This document shows positions 1-9,237 of a stretch of DNA of 64,000 bases, one piece after another. Origin of the DNA: Bacteroidota bacterium (GTDB lineage: Bacteria > Bacteroidota > Bacteroidia > Chitinophagales > Chitinophagaceae); the NCBI GenBank assembly GCA_023423285.1, contig JAFAFV010000214.1:55097-119096 (forward strand), in the 5' to 3' direction. Every line of letters begins with the position of its first letter. The first letter of the stretch is position 1. Both the position numbers and the translations under genes were made by a program. The notes beneath the pieces were generated by a model that was not told the DNA's origin, searched no databases, and worked only from the letters and a program-made list of their open reading frames with translations.

Positions 1-1
1 A

Positions 2-34
2 TGGAGGTCGTTCTATAAAATGCGTATTGATTAG
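2..34 (+). CDS. possible 3' end of an upstream gene (partial)
   Basis: An open frame enters from the left edge and reads WRSFYKMRID before a TAG stop at 32-34. A strong hairpin with a T-run on the same strand begins 25 bases later, which suggests that a rightward gene ends here. Ten residues are too few to name a family, and the other two frames also close quickly, so this is a weak call resting mainly on the terminator. Confidence 0.3.
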   Translation, partial: WRSFYKMRID

Positions 35-58
35 ATAACTCATTCAAATCTCATATTT

Positions 59-85
59 AAGCGGTACGCAAGTGCCGCTTTTTTT
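59..85 (+). terminator. rho-independent terminator
   Basis: AAGCGGTAC (59-67) pairs with GTGCCGCTT (72-80) with one G-U pair around a GCAA tetraloop. The T-run follows at 79-85. It would end transcription of a gene lying left of the window. It also overlaps the stop codon of the leftward saccharopine dehydrogenase-like gene. Confidence 0.75.
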
Positions 86-1415
86 ATTCTTCCTCTGTAA
101 ATACAATACCATTAATTGCTAACTCAGCTAAAACGGGTTCGTATATTTCCTTGACTGTTGGCACCACTAACCCTTTGACAGCAATGGTTCCTTTTAAAAT
201 ATGTTTGGCAGCTATTGCAAGCGTTAAGCCCACGGTTTTTGCCATTGCAGTGTACACATTATTGTCGCCTATTACCTTTAAAGTGCTTTTCAAAGTTTTT
301 ATAGTTCCGGCTGTTTCATATTCAATTTCATGAAGCATCAGTACCTGATCTTTGTCGGTATTTTTTAATGGCAGCTTCGTTTCCAGCAGGTACTTTAATA
401 TATCTGCAGAGGTATTAGCTGTATCAGGTATTTTATCATCGCTGGTAATACCCAGGTAGTTAAAAAGATCAGTTACTGTTTTATGATGATCTCTTTCAAT
501 ATACCGGGTTAAAAAGTCTTCTAAATTTTGTGCTTTTGCATAAAAATTCAGGCTTGATACAAACCAGTAATTAAAGCTTTTTCCTCTGAAATTTCTTACC
601 GTGGTTTCATTTTCAGAATCGGTTAACCCTGCCAGAACTGCTGCGTGCCATGCCGTGCAATAATCCGGGTGGCGTAATGTGGTGCGTATTACTGTTTCGG
701 CATTATGCAGCCCGTAAAGCGGTATGTAAGCAACGGAGTTTCGGTTAGGATACCAGGCATATTCTGTGGCGCCTATATGCACTGTCCTGCAATCTTCAAA
801 AACTTCATAATAATCCAGTTCAATCGTTTCATTATGCTCTTTATAAACGGCGCCAAGTTTACCGGCATTGACTATATTAATAGGGTTCCAGCTTATTTTA
901 TAGTGCCAGGGATTGTCATCATTTTCCGGAGCGAGCAGCCCGCCGCAGTGCGATTTAAAAGATTTAATGATGCCTCCTGCCGATTTAATTTTGTCAAAGA
1001 TCTGCATGGCGCTCATGTGATCAATACCCGGGTCAAGACCCATTTCGCATAAAAATAGCAGGTTGTGGTTCTCAATTTCTTTTTTAAGACCAAGCATTGC
1101 GGGGTCAATATAAGATGCAGTAAGAAGATTTTTTTTGCATGTAATGCAGTCTTTTGCTACAAGCAGGTGAAGCGCGGGCGGCAACATTGAAATAACTATA
1201 TCCGCTTTGCCAATAATATCATAACGCTCTGTTGTATTGTTGATGTCAAATGAAAAAGCTCTGGCGTTAGGATGCCCAGCTGTTTTACTTTTAGCAAGCT
1301 GCAGGTTTGCATCCACTACTATGATCTTCCATTGTTCGCTTTCTGAATACTTTAAAATATAATCAATTAAAACCGTTGTTGATTTTCCCGCACCAAACAA
1401 AAGTATATTTATCAT
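84..1415 (-). CDS. saccharopine dehydrogenase family protein
   Basis: A 443-residue NAD(P)-dependent oxidoreductase of the saccharopine dehydrogenase (LYS9-like, L-glutamate-forming) family. The N-terminus is a Rossmann fold with a GAGKS loop at residues 8-12 and a VVDAN stretch after strand 2, where the nucleotide ribose would bind. The middle carries the family pattern CEMGLDPGIDHMSA (about 123-136), and the C-terminal half is the substrate domain. Length is normal. In Bacteroidota these enzymes are usually linked to lysine metabolism, but no lysine gene is adjacent, so the substrate is inferred from family only. The gene stands alone on the leftward strand, 87 bases beyond the sodC stop, with the sodC terminator lying between them. 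Confidence 0.85.
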   Translation of the reverse strand: MINILLFGAGKSTTVLIDYILKYSESEQWKIIVVDANLQLAKSKTAGHPNARAFSFDINNTTERYDIIGKADIVISMLPPALHLLVAKDCITCKKNLLTASYIDPAMLGLKKEIENHNLLFLCEMGLDPGIDHMSAMQIFDKIKSAGGIIKSFKSHCGGLLAPENDDNPWHYKISWNPINIVNAGKLGAVYKEHNETIELDYYEVFEDCRTVHIGATEYAWYPNRNSVAYIPLYGLHNAETVIRTTLRHPDYCTAWHAAVLAGLTDSENETTVRNFRGKSFNYWFVSSLNFYAKAQNLEDFLTRYIERDHHKTVTDLFNYLGITSDDKIPDTANTSADILKYLLETKLPLKNTDKDQVLMLHEIEYETAGTIKTLKSTLKVIGDNNVYTAMAKTVGLTLAIAAKHILKGTIAVKGLVVPTVKEIYEPVLAELAINGIVFTEEE

Positions 1416-1446
1416 ATAATGATTTCAATGTTGACTTGTAAGGTAC

Positions 1447-1474
1447 AAAAAAAAGCTGCAAACTAAGTTGCAGC
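1447..1474 (-). terminator. rho-independent terminator of sodC
   Basis: GCTGCAA (1455-1461) and TTGCAGC (1468-1474) form a perfect 7-bp stem with a 6-base loop. On the leftward strand the stem is followed by eight T (A-run 1447-1454). It lies 28 bases past the sodC stop. Confidence 0.8.
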
Positions 1475-1502
1475 TCCTATTTAACAAATATGAGAAAATA
1501 TA

Positions 1503-2117
1503 CTACAGTTTTTGGATGATACCACAACCAATTCTTGGCCCTGAATTGCCACTTGGTTGAGACGTATAATCATCCGTACCACCATGCACGATGATGGTTT
1601 TGCCAATAAAATCTCTTGCAGGTTCGTTAAGGTCAATGTTCCATTTGTCTGTTGTTAGAGATACTGTGCCTTTTCCGTTAGCATCCAGTTGAATATTTCC
1701 AATATCGCCCGAGTGGTGGTGTGATGCACCCCACTCACCATGGTTTTCATTGGTAGGGTTCCAGTGTGGCCCGGCATCTTCACCCTTATTTCCGCAGGAA
1801 CCTTTTTCATGAAAATGTACCGCCACTGCGCTATCGGCTCTTTCTTTAATTGTTATTTCAAGATCCATTTTTATCTGCCCGTCTGCTAGTCTGTAAAATT
1901 TTGCGCTGCCAAGATTAACCACAGTATCAGTAGTGGATGTAATGTTAACAAAAGCTATCTGGGTGCCTTCTGCTACAGGTGTTGCGCCTTCTTCTAAGGC
2001 AGAATCAACATTTGCGGATCCCTGGCTTTCGCGTTCGTTTTCAGAAAAGCTGCCGCACGAACTCATGGTGAATAATGTAATTGTTGAGGCAAATAATAAT
2101 AAATTTTTAATGATCAT
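1503..2117 (-). CDS. sodC: Cu/Zn superoxide dismutase, lipoprotein
   Basis: A 204-residue Cu/Zn superoxide dismutase that converts superoxide to oxygen and peroxide outside the cytoplasm. The N-terminus is a lipoprotein signal peptide with lipobox MSSC and the acylated Cys at residue 21, followed by an acidic Ser-rich linker to about residue 50. All metal ligands can be read: H101, H103, H118 and H178 for copper, and H118, H126, H135 and D138 for zinc. The disulfide pair is C108 and C198, and the active-site Arg is R195 in PRIGCG. It looks fully active. It is monocistronic, with its own terminator downstream and a TAACTTTG -7 element upstream (2164-2171 on the other strand). Confidence 0.95.
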   Translation of the reverse strand: MIIKNLLLFASTITLFTMSSCGSFSENERESQGSANVDSALEEGATPVAEGTQIAFVNITSTTDTVVNLGSAKFYRLADGQIKMDLEITIKERADSAVAVHFHEKGSCGNKGEDAGPHWNPTNENHGEWGASHHHSGDIGNIQLDANGKGTVSLTTDKWNIDLNEPARDFIGKTIIVHGGTDDYTSQPSGNSGPRIGCGIIQKL

Positions 2118-2163
2118 GATGATTGTTTTTAGTAGTTTATTTGGAGTTTCGTAAAAGACGTCA

Positions 2164-2171
2164 CAAAGTTA
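2164..2171 (-). promoter_or_regulatory. TAnnTTTG -7 element for sodC
   Basis: On the leftward strand this reads TAACTTTG, an exact match to the Bacteroidota -7 consensus TAnnTTTG, 46 bases before the sodC ATG. No well-spaced -33 TTTG was recognised. Confidence 0.5.
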
Positions 2172-2257
2172 CAACAAAATAAATGCCAAATGGATTTATT
2201 CACAGCTACGGTGAGTAACTATATAGGTAGAGCCGGCGTTGTTAAACATTTTACTTT

Positions 2258-2265
2258 TACTTTTG
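2258..2265 (+). promoter_or_regulatory. TAnnTTTG -7 element for trxB-folB
   Basis: TACTTTTG matches the Bacteroidota -7 consensus and ends 21 bases before the ATG at 2287. It places transcription start downstream of the TTG at 2239, so the long upstream frame extension is not used. Confidence 0.55.
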
Positions 2266-2286
2266 TATCATTTTCAAATATTTACT

Positions 2287-3240
2287 ATGCCAGAGGAAGT
2301 TAAAGCAACAGAAAGAGTACATTGTCTGATCATTGGTTCGGGCCCGGCGGGTTACACGGCTGCCATTTATGCGGCCAGGGCCAACTTAAATCCGATTTTA
2401 TACCAAGGCATTCAGCCTGGAGGCCAGTTAACCATCACAACTGAAGTGGAAAATTACCCGGGATATCCCGAAGGCGTGCAGGGGCCTGAAATGATGATTG
2501 ATTTTGAAAAGCAGGCAAAAAGAATGGGTGCTGATATTCGCTATGGAATTGCTACAAAAGTTGATTTTTCAGGAGACGTACATAAAGTTTGGATAGATGA
2601 AGAAAAATTGATTGAAGCAGATGCCGTGATCATTTCTACAGGTGCTTCCGCAAAATGGCTGGGCCTGCCAAGTGAGGAAAAATACAATGGCTTTGGAGTG
2701 AGCGCCTGCGCGGTTTGTGATGGTTTTTTCTTTAGAGGTAAAGAAGTGGCCATTGTTGGTGCAGGAGACACTGCTGCTGAAGAAGCGCTCTACCTTGCCA
2801 AGTTATGTACAACCGTTCACATGATCGTTCGGCGAGATGAAATGCGGGCAAGTAAAGTGATGCAGGAACGCGTGCTGAAAACTTCAAACATCATTATTCA
2901 TTTCAACCACCAAACAGAGGAGATATTAGGCAATGGTAAAAATGTAACCGGTGTGCGCCTATTTAATAATATTACGGGCGAGAAAACCGAACTTGCTGTT
3001 AACGGCTTTTTTGTTGCCATTGGCCACCAGCCCAATTCTGATATTTTTAAAGGCTTTTTAGATATGGATGCAGCCGGGTATATACAAACCATTCCGGGAA
3101 CATCAAAAACAAACGTGCCCGGCGTGTTTGCTGCAGGAGATGTGCAGGATAAAATTTACCGCCAGGCGGTAACGGCTGCAGGCAGCGGATGTATGGCTGC
3201 ATTGGATGCAGAGCGATACTTAGGCGCAAAAGGTTTTTAG
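2287..3240 (+). CDS. trxB: thioredoxin reductase
   Basis: A 317-residue flavoprotein that reduces thioredoxin with NADPH. An N-terminal FAD-binding GSGPAG motif lies at about residues 17-22. The redox pair CAVC is at about 141-144, followed by the GAGDTAAEE motif of the NADPH-binding domain. The C-terminal FAD motif GVFAAGDVQD is intact. The frame stays open back to a TTG at 2239, but ATG 2287 is the natural start because it lies after the -7 element and gives the family's usual length. It is followed 5 bases later by folB, so the two are probably co-transcribed. Confidence 0.95.
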   Translation: MPEEVKATERVHCLIIGSGPAGYTAAIYAARANLNPILYQGIQPGGQLTITTEVENYPGYPEGVQGPEMMIDFEKQAKRMGADIRYGIATKVDFSGDVHKVWIDEEKLIEADAVIISTGASAKWLGLPSEEKYNGFGVSACAVCDGFFFRGKEVAIVGAGDTAAEEALYLAKLCTTVHMIVRRDEMRASKVMQERVLKTSNIIIHFNHQTEEILGNGKNVTGVRLFNNITGEKTELAVNGFFVAIGHQPNSDIFKGFLDMDAAGYIQTIPGTSKTNVPGVFAAGDVQDKIYRQAVTAAGSGCMAALDAERYLGAKGF

Positions 3241-3245
3241 CAACT

Positions 3246-3614
3246 ATGTCATCATCTACCTTTACCATCCATCTGCACGGCATGCACTTTTTTGCTTATC
3301 ACGGCTTATATGATGAGGAAAAAGTAAAGGGTAATAATTTTGAAATGAACGTATCCGTCTCTTTTGTTCAACCTGAAGCAGAGATTTCACATATCGGCCA
3401 GACGATCAATTACGCTGCCGTTTATGAGATCATTCAACAGGAAATGGCAAAGCCGCGCGAATTACTGGAGGCTCTTTTACAACAGTTGGCAGAAGTATTA
3501 AAGAACGCATTTCCGCAAATTACAGATATGGATATGACGCTTTATAAACTTACCGCGCCCATTGAAGATTTAACCGGCAGGGTAGGCGTACAGTTGCGTA
3601 AAAATTATATGTAA
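3246..3614 (+). CDS. folB: dihydroneopterin aldolase
   Basis: A 122-residue cytosolic enzyme of folate synthesis that cleaves 7,8-dihydroneopterin to 6-hydroxymethyl-dihydropterin and glycolaldehyde. The family signature AYHGLYDEEK follows an N-terminal beta strand, and the C-terminal LYKLTAPI contributes the conserved Lys. The start is ATG 3246, just after the trxB stop at 3240. The longer frame beginning at 3189 lies inside trxB and adds a non-homologous N-terminus. Length is normal for FolB. Confidence 0.92.
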   Translation: MSSSTFTIHLHGMHFFAYHGLYDEEKVKGNNFEMNVSVSFVQPEAEISHIGQTINYAAVYEIIQQEMAKPRELLEALLQQLAEVLKNAFPQITDMDMTLYKLTAPIEDLTGRVGVQLRKNYM

Positions 3615-3705
3615 CGCTGCATGCATTTCGTTCTATTTCTTGATTTTTTAGCGATTATGATTTACCTTTCCACACAATTAACTGAACTTTTTTAAAGTAC
3701 CTCTC

Positions 3706-4665
3706 ATGAAGAAATTTAATATTTTATTGACGGCTGTTATTCTTGTAGCAGCCTTTGTATCATTTGCTTTTATGAAACCTGAAAATAATGCTAACGTGGA
3801 AGCTAAAGATCTGATCGGGCGTTGGGACCTTACAGTTGACGTAAATGGTAAACCTGAGCCAAGCTGGATGGAAGTTAAACTTTCCGGCTTTCGTACATTG
3901 GTGGGTTATTATGTGGCATTACATGGCAGCGCCAGGCCAGTGGCTAAAATAGAGTTTAATGATAGCAGGTTTTCTTTTAAAATTCCGCCACAATGGGAAG
4001 CCGGAGATAAAGATATGATAATTGAAGGCGAGCTGAACAATGGTAAACTAAGCGGAACCGTTACGGATAGCGAAGGCAAAGTATACAAATTTACCGGTGT
4101 GCGTGCGCCGTTGTTAAGAAGAGACAAGGCGCCTGTGTGGGGCAAGCCGATTGCATTATTCAATGGCAAAGACCTCTCAGGTTGGAAAGCTATTGGCGGC
4201 ACAAACAACTGGGTTGTTAAAAACGGAATTCTTACCAATACGAAAGCCGGAGCCAATTTAATAACCGGCCAAAAATTTGATGATTTTAAATTGCATGTAG
4301 AGTTCAGGTATCCTAAAGCAGGCAATAGTGGCGTTTATTTAAGAGGCCGTTATGAGGTGCAGATTGAAGACAGTCCTGCAGGCACACATCCCAACAATGT
4401 TTTGTTCGGTGGTGTGTATGGTTTTTTAACAGCCAGCGAGATCAATGCAAAAGGCCCCGGCCAATGGCAAACCTACGATATCACGCTCATTGGCCGTATG
4501 GTAACAATTGTATCAAACGGTGAAACTCTTATCAGTAATCAGGAAATTCCTGGTATTACAGGAGGTGCTTTGGATAGCAATGAAGGCGAACCAGGCCCTA
4601 TTTACCTGCAAGGCGATCATCAGCCGGTTGAATTCAGAAAAATCGTGATTACGCCTGCTAAATAA
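3706..4665 (+). CDS. DUF1080 (3-keto-disaccharide hydrolase fold) exported protein
   Basis: A 319-residue secreted or envelope protein. Residues 1-23 form a signal peptide. Residues about 32-130 make a small lipocalin-like beta domain (DLIGRWDLTV start). Residues about 145-317 are the DUF1080/3-keto-disaccharide hydrolase domain, a jelly roll, recognisable from ALFNGKDLSGWKAIGG, the central FRYPKAGNSGVYLRGRYEVQIED stretch (key residues N, S, G, R, E and D) and the terminal GPIYLQGDHQPVEFRKI motif. Such proteins bind or hydrolyse sugars and are frequent in Bacteroidota and Planctomycetes. The substrate cannot be told. The gene is alone, about 90 bases after folB. Confidence 0.85.
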   Translation: MKKFNILLTAVILVAAFVSFAFMKPENNANVEAKDLIGRWDLTVDVNGKPEPSWMEVKLSGFRTLVGYYVALHGSARPVAKIEFNDSRFSFKIPPQWEAGDKDMIIEGELNNGKLSGTVTDSEGKVYKFTGVRAPLLRRDKAPVWGKPIALFNGKDLSGWKAIGGTNNWVVKNGILTNTKAGANLITGQKFDDFKLHVEFRYPKAGNSGVYLRGRYEVQIEDSPAGTHPNNVLFGGVYGFLTASEINAKGPGQWQTYDITLIGRMVTIVSNGETLISNQEIPGITGGALDSNEGEPGPIYLQGDHQPVEFRKIVITPAK

Positions 4666-4752
4666 TCTCATCTATAATAATAAGATGCAGGCTTTTGAAT
4701 TTTGGCAATGAACAATTCATCGCCAGTTCATCAAATTACTTTGAAATAACGC

Positions 4753-5523
4753 GTGAAAAATTTCAGATCGCCGCAGCGGCCAAAAAAAAAGCAACTCGTC
4801 AGCGGGTTTGATGCTATTGCTGATGCATTGCGCAACGGTCAGCCACTTGATCGTATTTATATTGATCAAAAAAATATTTCACCACAGGTGCATGAACTGC
4901 GAAGGCTTGCAGGCGAATCAGGCGTTCCCGTAAACTTTGTACCCGGCGCCAAGCTTGAAAGTTTTAATATTACGGGCCATAATGGTTTTATTGCTCACAT
5001 AGCCAGGGTGCAATATCAAAACCTTCAGGATATCATTTCATTTGTGGTAGAAAAAGCTGAAACACCGCTGTTTTTGATTTTAGACGGCATTACCGACATT
5101 CGCAATATTGGAGGCATTGCCCGCACCGCGTGGTGCTGCGGAGTGCACGCCATCATCATTCCTGATAAGGGTGTAGGCGCTTTGAATGAAGATGCGATAT
5201 TGACATCAGCAGGCGCCCTGGAAAAAATACCTGTTTGCCGTGTAAGCAGCCTGATGAAGACTGTGGATGAATTGCACATGAACGGTATAAAAGTTTTTGC
5301 CAGCGAAATGACGGCATCAAAAAGTATTGCAGACTGTGACTTTACCATTCCTGTCGCCATTGTAATGGGTAGTGAAGAGAAAGGCATTTACCCCGCACTA
5401 CTTAAAATTTGCGACGAAAACATCAGCATTCCCATGCAAAATAATTTTGAAAGCCTGAATGTATCTGTCTCCACGGGTATGATACTTTATGAAGTGATGA
5501 AGCAGAGGATGATTATTAGGTAA
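4753..5523 (+). CDS. rlmB: 23S rRNA (guanosine-2'-O-)-methyltransferase, RlmB/TrmH family
   Basis: A 256-residue SPOUT methyltransferase. The N-terminal substrate-binding domain (about 15-85) begins LVSGFDAIADALRNG. The C-terminal trefoil-knot domain has motif 1 RNIGGIARTA (catalytic Arg), motif 2 IVMGSEEKGI and motif 3 LNVSVSTGMILYEV. This order and spacing fit RlmB, which 2'-O-methylates G2251 of 23S rRNA using S-adenosylmethionine. The start is GTG 4753. No other plausible start gives the complete N-terminal domain. TrmH-family paralogues are hard to separate by eye, so the exact target base is an inference. Confidence 0.85.
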   Translation: MKNFRSPQRPKKKQLVSGFDAIADALRNGQPLDRIYIDQKNISPQVHELRRLAGESGVPVNFVPGAKLESFNITGHNGFIAHIARVQYQNLQDIISFVVEKAETPLFLILDGITDIRNIGGIARTAWCCGVHAIIIPDKGVGALNEDAILTSAGALEKIPVCRVSSLMKTVDELHMNGIKVFASEMTASKSIADCDFTIPVAIVMGSEEKGIYPALLKICDENISIPMQNNFESLNVSVSTGMILYEVMKQRMIIR

Positions 5524-5587
5524 TGGGGTAATGTGATAATATAATAATAGCTTAATGCTGTTTCCTGTATGTATGAATACTTCTTTC

Positions 5588-6595
5588 ATGAACTTTTTTG
5601 CACCGATACATATTGAAAACTTACAACCGCCCATTCAATACGGTGATCGTATTCTTTTAATCGGCTCCTGCTTTACAGAACATATTGGCAACGCCCTGGT
5701 TGAACATAAGTTCAATGTGCTGCAAAATCCAAACGGCATTTTATTTGATCCCGCAAGTGTTTATAACGCCATTGTTTCTTATATAAACTATCAGCCTCAC
5801 GCTGAAGAAGACCTGGTTTACTTAAACGAACTCTGGCAAAGCTGGGAGTACCATTCAAGATATTCAGGTGTGGATCAGCAAACTGTTTTATCGAAAATAA
5901 ATGAAAGTCGGCAGCAGGCACATGAGTTTTTAAAAACTGCCGACTGGCTTATTGTTACGCTGGGTTCTTCTTTTTCTTACAGGCTAAACGATAATAACCC
6001 TGAATCTCGCTTTAATCAATTGAAAGTTGCCAATTGCCACCGCGCGCCGGGGCAATGGTTTGATAAAAAAATGCTTTCGATTGAGGAGATCATTATGCTG
6101 CTTGACAATAGTTACCACAGGCTGAGGTTGTTTAACCCCGCACTAAAGATACTGTTTACTATAAGCCCTGTAAGGCACTTACGAGATGGCGTGGTAGATA
6201 ACAACCGCAGCAAGGCGCGGCTGATAGAGGCCGTGCATCGTATAGTAAACAAATTTCCTGCTGCCTATTATTTTCCGGCATATGAATTAGTAATAGATGT
6301 GCTGCGCGATTATCGCTTTTATGATGTGGACCTGGCGCATCCTAATTATGCAGCTACCGAGTTTGTACTGGAAAAGTTTACCACACACTGCATTGATGAA
6401 GCAAGCCGGCAACTGATGAAAGAGGTAAAGCAAATTGCCCTGGCCAGAAAACATCGTGCTTTTCAGCCCGAAACCAATGCCCATAAGGCTTTTTTGAAGA
6501 CCCATTACGAAAAGGCCAAAGTGCTTGCTGAAAAATATTCTTTTTTAGACATGACGGAGGATATTCAGTATTTCTGTAATGCCGAAGATAAATGA
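5588..6595 (+). CDS. GSCFA domain protein
   Basis: A 335-residue protein with the GSCFA signature near its start (LLIGSCFTEHIG), a SGNH-like hydrolase family common in Bacteroidota and alphaproteobacteria. Further landmarks are LIVTLGSSFSY (about residue 125) and ILFTISPVRHLRDG, then a His in DLAHPNYAA, consistent with a Ser/His esterase-type site. ATG 5588 is preferred because members normally begin shortly before the core strand. ATG 5555, in frame, would add 11 residues. The biological role is unknown. It is convergent with the metal-efflux operon. Confidence 0.85.
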   Translation: MNFFAPIHIENLQPPIQYGDRILLIGSCFTEHIGNALVEHKFNVLQNPNGILFDPASVYNAIVSYINYQPHAEEDLVYLNELWQSWEYHSRYSGVDQQTVLSKINESRQQAHEFLKTADWLIVTLGSSFSYRLNDNNPESRFNQLKVANCHRAPGQWFDKKMLSIEEIIMLLDNSYHRLRLFNPALKILFTISPVRHLRDGVVDNNRSKARLIEAVHRIVNKFPAAYYFPAYELVIDVLRDYRFYDVDLAHPNYAATEFVLEKFTTHCIDEASRQLMKEVKQIALARKHRAFQPETNAHKAFLKTHYEKAKVLAEKYSFLDMTEDIQYFCNAEDK

Positions 6596-6739
6596 TGTAA
6601 TGCCCTGGCATACTAAAACCATTTGTATCATTAACCATTTCAGATAAATAAATAACTACTGCCGCGAAATGCCTTTGAGGAGATTTGTTTCTGTTTTCCG
6701 ATGCAATCTTACTGTAACGATCAGAGTCTTCTATGTGAG

Positions 6740-7867
6740 CTATTCTTCTTTATTTTTTAGTTTCATCAACAGCGCATAGGCGCCCTTTATTACAATTTTT
6801 TTCCCGAGGAGGCTGTCGGCATCAACAATAGCTGTATAAGCGTATTCACTGTTTCCGATGTTGACTTCCTTCATCTCGAACCTGTTGTTAGCGGTATTCT
6901 CAAAAACATATTGCCTTCCTTCAAAAGTTACGATGGCATCATCGGGAAGGGCCTTAACGGTTTTTGTATCAAGTTGTATTTCAGCGTTCATATACATACC
7001 CGGCAACAATGAAGCATCATAATTAAAAAAATGACAATGCACCTCCGTTGTACCTTCTGCAGTTACATCTTTATTAATGAGGATGACTTCGCAATGATAT
7101 TTTTTATCTGGATTAGTATTGGTGTAAGCAACCAACTTTTGGCCAATGTATAATTTTCTTACATCTCTTTCAAAAACCCTCAGGTTTAAATGAATATCAC
7201 CCGGATTTACCAATTCAAACATTACTTCTGAAGGGGCTATATACTTTCCTATGTTTACATTTACCTTGGTTACATAACCAGAAATTGGGGAATAAACATT
7301 TGTACTTCTTGTTATCGTGCCCGAACTGACCGATGCAGGATTAATGTTTACAAGCCGTAATTGTTGTGCTAACGAATTCATTAAAATTTGCTGACTATTT
7401 GCTTCTGCCTGCGCTTGCTGCATTACCTTATCACTGCTGGCCTGGCTCTGATTCAGTTCCTTCTGGCGTTTATAATCTTGTTCAGCATATTGCAATTTTG
7501 TTTTTGCCATCAGGTAATCCTGTTGCAATTGTACATATTGCTGATCTTCCATTCTTGCAATTACCTGCCCTTTCCCTACGTGCATGCCCGGCAATAAATT
7601 TGTACTTCTTAAATAACCCCCCAAAGGAGCGGACACCGAGATCATGTTTTGGGGCGGGACATCAATTTTGCCGTTTAATTTAATCACTGACGAAATTTCT
7701 TTGTCTTCAACGCTGCCGATCATGATATCAGCATTTTTGTACTGTACATCAGTTAATACTGCTATATTTTCATTTTCCTCTGGCTGTGCCTGCTCTGCAG
7801 TTTCGGTATTACAGTTTACAAGTAATACTGTAATAGCCACGGATGCGAAATAGATACTCAATTTCAT
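6740..7867 (-). CDS. RND efflux periplasmic adaptor (CusB/CzcB type)
   Basis: A 375-residue membrane-fusion protein linking the inner-membrane pump to the outer-membrane channel. The signal is of lipoprotein type with Cys at about residue 19 (VNC). Family parts follow in order: beta-barrel/lipoyl half (GGYLRSTNLLPGMHVGKGQVIA, key G, G and V), a coiled-coil hairpin rich in Gln/Lys at about 110-165, the second lipoyl half (VYSPISGYVTKVNV), then the membrane-proximal beta-barrel. There is no His-rich or Met-rich metal-binding N-terminus, so metal specificity is not shown. It is the last gene of the leftward operon, 29 bases after the TolC-like gene. Confidence 0.88.
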   Translation of the reverse strand: MKLSIYFASVAITVLLVNCNTETAEQAQPEENENIAVLTDVQYKNADIMIGSVEDKEISSVIKLNGKIDVPPQNMISVSAPLGGYLRSTNLLPGMHVGKGQVIARMEDQQYVQLQQDYLMAKTKLQYAEQDYKRQKELNQSQASSDKVMQQAQAEANSQQILMNSLAQQLRLVNINPASVSSGTITRSTNVYSPISGYVTKVNVNIGKYIAPSEVMFELVNPGDIHLNLRVFERDVRKLYIGQKLVAYTNTNPDKKYHCEVILINKDVTAEGTTEVHCHFFNYDASLLPGMYMNAEIQLDTKTVKALPDDAIVTFEGRQYVFENTANNRFEMKEVNIGNSEYAYTAIVDADSLLGKKIVIKGAYALLMKLKNKEE

Positions 7868-7896
7868 GTTCCTGTTTTTATTTGTAGCGTTCAGCT

Positions 7897-9198
7897 TTAT
7901 TTGTTCAGATAAATTAATGAAATCACACTTTTATTATAATCGTTCTGCAAATCAATATATGTATTCTGAATACTAATAGCCTGGTTGATGAGCATCACAT
8001 ATTCAAGGTAGTTGATCTGACCGTTTAAAAATTGTTTGTTGGCCGTTTCGTGAATGGTACTGATATTTTTTAAATATCGGTTGTGATACTCGCCCAGCAT
8101 TTGCCTTAAGTGATTGTATTGTGCATAATATTTTAAGTAAGCATTTTGTAAAGCCTGCTTTTCTATTTGATAATTATTTGCAGCTACCTGCTCATTAATG
8201 CGGCCGGCTTTTATCCTGGCCTTTTGCGCCCCGGTAAATATTGGGATACCAATACCAATCTGTCCGGAATGAAACCTTTCACCAGCGTTGTATACATTAT
8301 TGTCAGGGCCTGAACCCTGAAAACTGTTGTTGCTGTATCCCACCATCAGCTCTGGTAAAAGCTTTGACCGCTCCACATCGGTATGAACTTTTACAATTTG
8401 TTGTTGCAACTCTGCAACTTTTAGGGCAGGATGTTCCTGTATGCTTTCAAAATTAAGTAAGGTATCATCGTTTAATGTGAGTACAGATACTGTTGGTATG
8501 TACCTGTTATCTGTATTGAGCAGCAACCTGAATATTTCTTCCAGCATCAGCATTTGCTGTGTTGCCTGTTCCTGTTGCAATTGTATAGCTGTACTTTGGG
8601 TTTCAAACGTTGTTTTCTCAAGAATGTTACTTTCACCTTTTTGCAGCCTGATGTTTGCCCGTTGCAAAAGATTTGCGTAAAGCGAATCCATACTTTTTAG
8701 TAGTGCACTTTTTCGCTGCAAATACACGTGATTATAGTATGTTTCTGTAACTACTCTCTTTAACTCGTATTCTCTTAATGAAACATTCATCATTGCAGCT
8801 TCCCATTCTTTGGAAAATAATTGCTTTTGTTTTTGATACACAGCAGGCATACTGAATGATTGCGATACGATTATTTTTGTATCGAAATAAGAACTGTTGA
8901 CCTGACCAAACTCGGTATTTAATTGTGTAGGCGGAATATTGGCAGCAGAACTGATCAACACTTTCGCGTATTCAGTTTTTAATCTTTCATTACTTACAGA
9001 AAGATTGTTTTTTAATGCCATTTCAATTGCTTCGGGGAGGTGGATGACAGTTTGTGCAACAGATTGCATTATGATTAACAGAAAAAACAAAAATGTTATT
9101 CCCATTTTAACAGGCCCGGAAATGTGCTGCAGCACAAGTGAGTGACACAACCGGGATGAGATATATTCTACAGCACGTACCATAATATTTTTTTTCAT
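7897..9198 (-). CDS. TolC-family outer membrane efflux protein (CusC/CzcC type)
   Basis: A 433-residue outer-membrane factor forming the exit channel of the adjacent RND pump. A hydrophobic signal segment ends in SVAQ. The rest is long alpha-helical repeats with two duplicated halves typical of TolC (for example LPEAIEMALKNNLSVS near the start, and IGIPIFTGAQKARI in the second half). The first Met gives a 31-residue N-region before the signal peptide. ATG at 9105 (MGITFLFF) would give a more usual signal peptide and may be the true start. It lies 39 bases downstream of the pump gene. Confidence 0.88.
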   Translation of the reverse strand: MKKNIMVRAVEYISSRLCHSLVLQHISGPVKMGITFLFFLLIIMQSVAQTVIHLPEAIEMALKNNLSVSNERLKTEYAKVLISSAANIPPTQLNTEFGQVNSSYFDTKIIVSQSFSMPAVYQKQKQLFSKEWEAAMMNVSLREYELKRVVTETYYNHVYLQRKSALLKSMDSLYANLLQRANIRLQKGESNILEKTTFETQSTAIQLQQEQATQQMLMLEEIFRLLLNTDNRYIPTVSVLTLNDDTLLNFESIQEHPALKVAELQQQIVKVHTDVERSKLLPELMVGYSNNSFQGSGPDNNVYNAGERFHSGQIGIGIPIFTGAQKARIKAGRINEQVAANNYQIEKQALQNAYLKYYAQYNHLRQMLGEYHNRYLKNISTIHETANKQFLNGQINYLEYVMLINQAISIQNTYIDLQNDYNKSVISLIYLNK

Positions 9199-9237
9199 CT
9201 TAAAAATGATTTGGATAATGTCATAACAGGATAGATG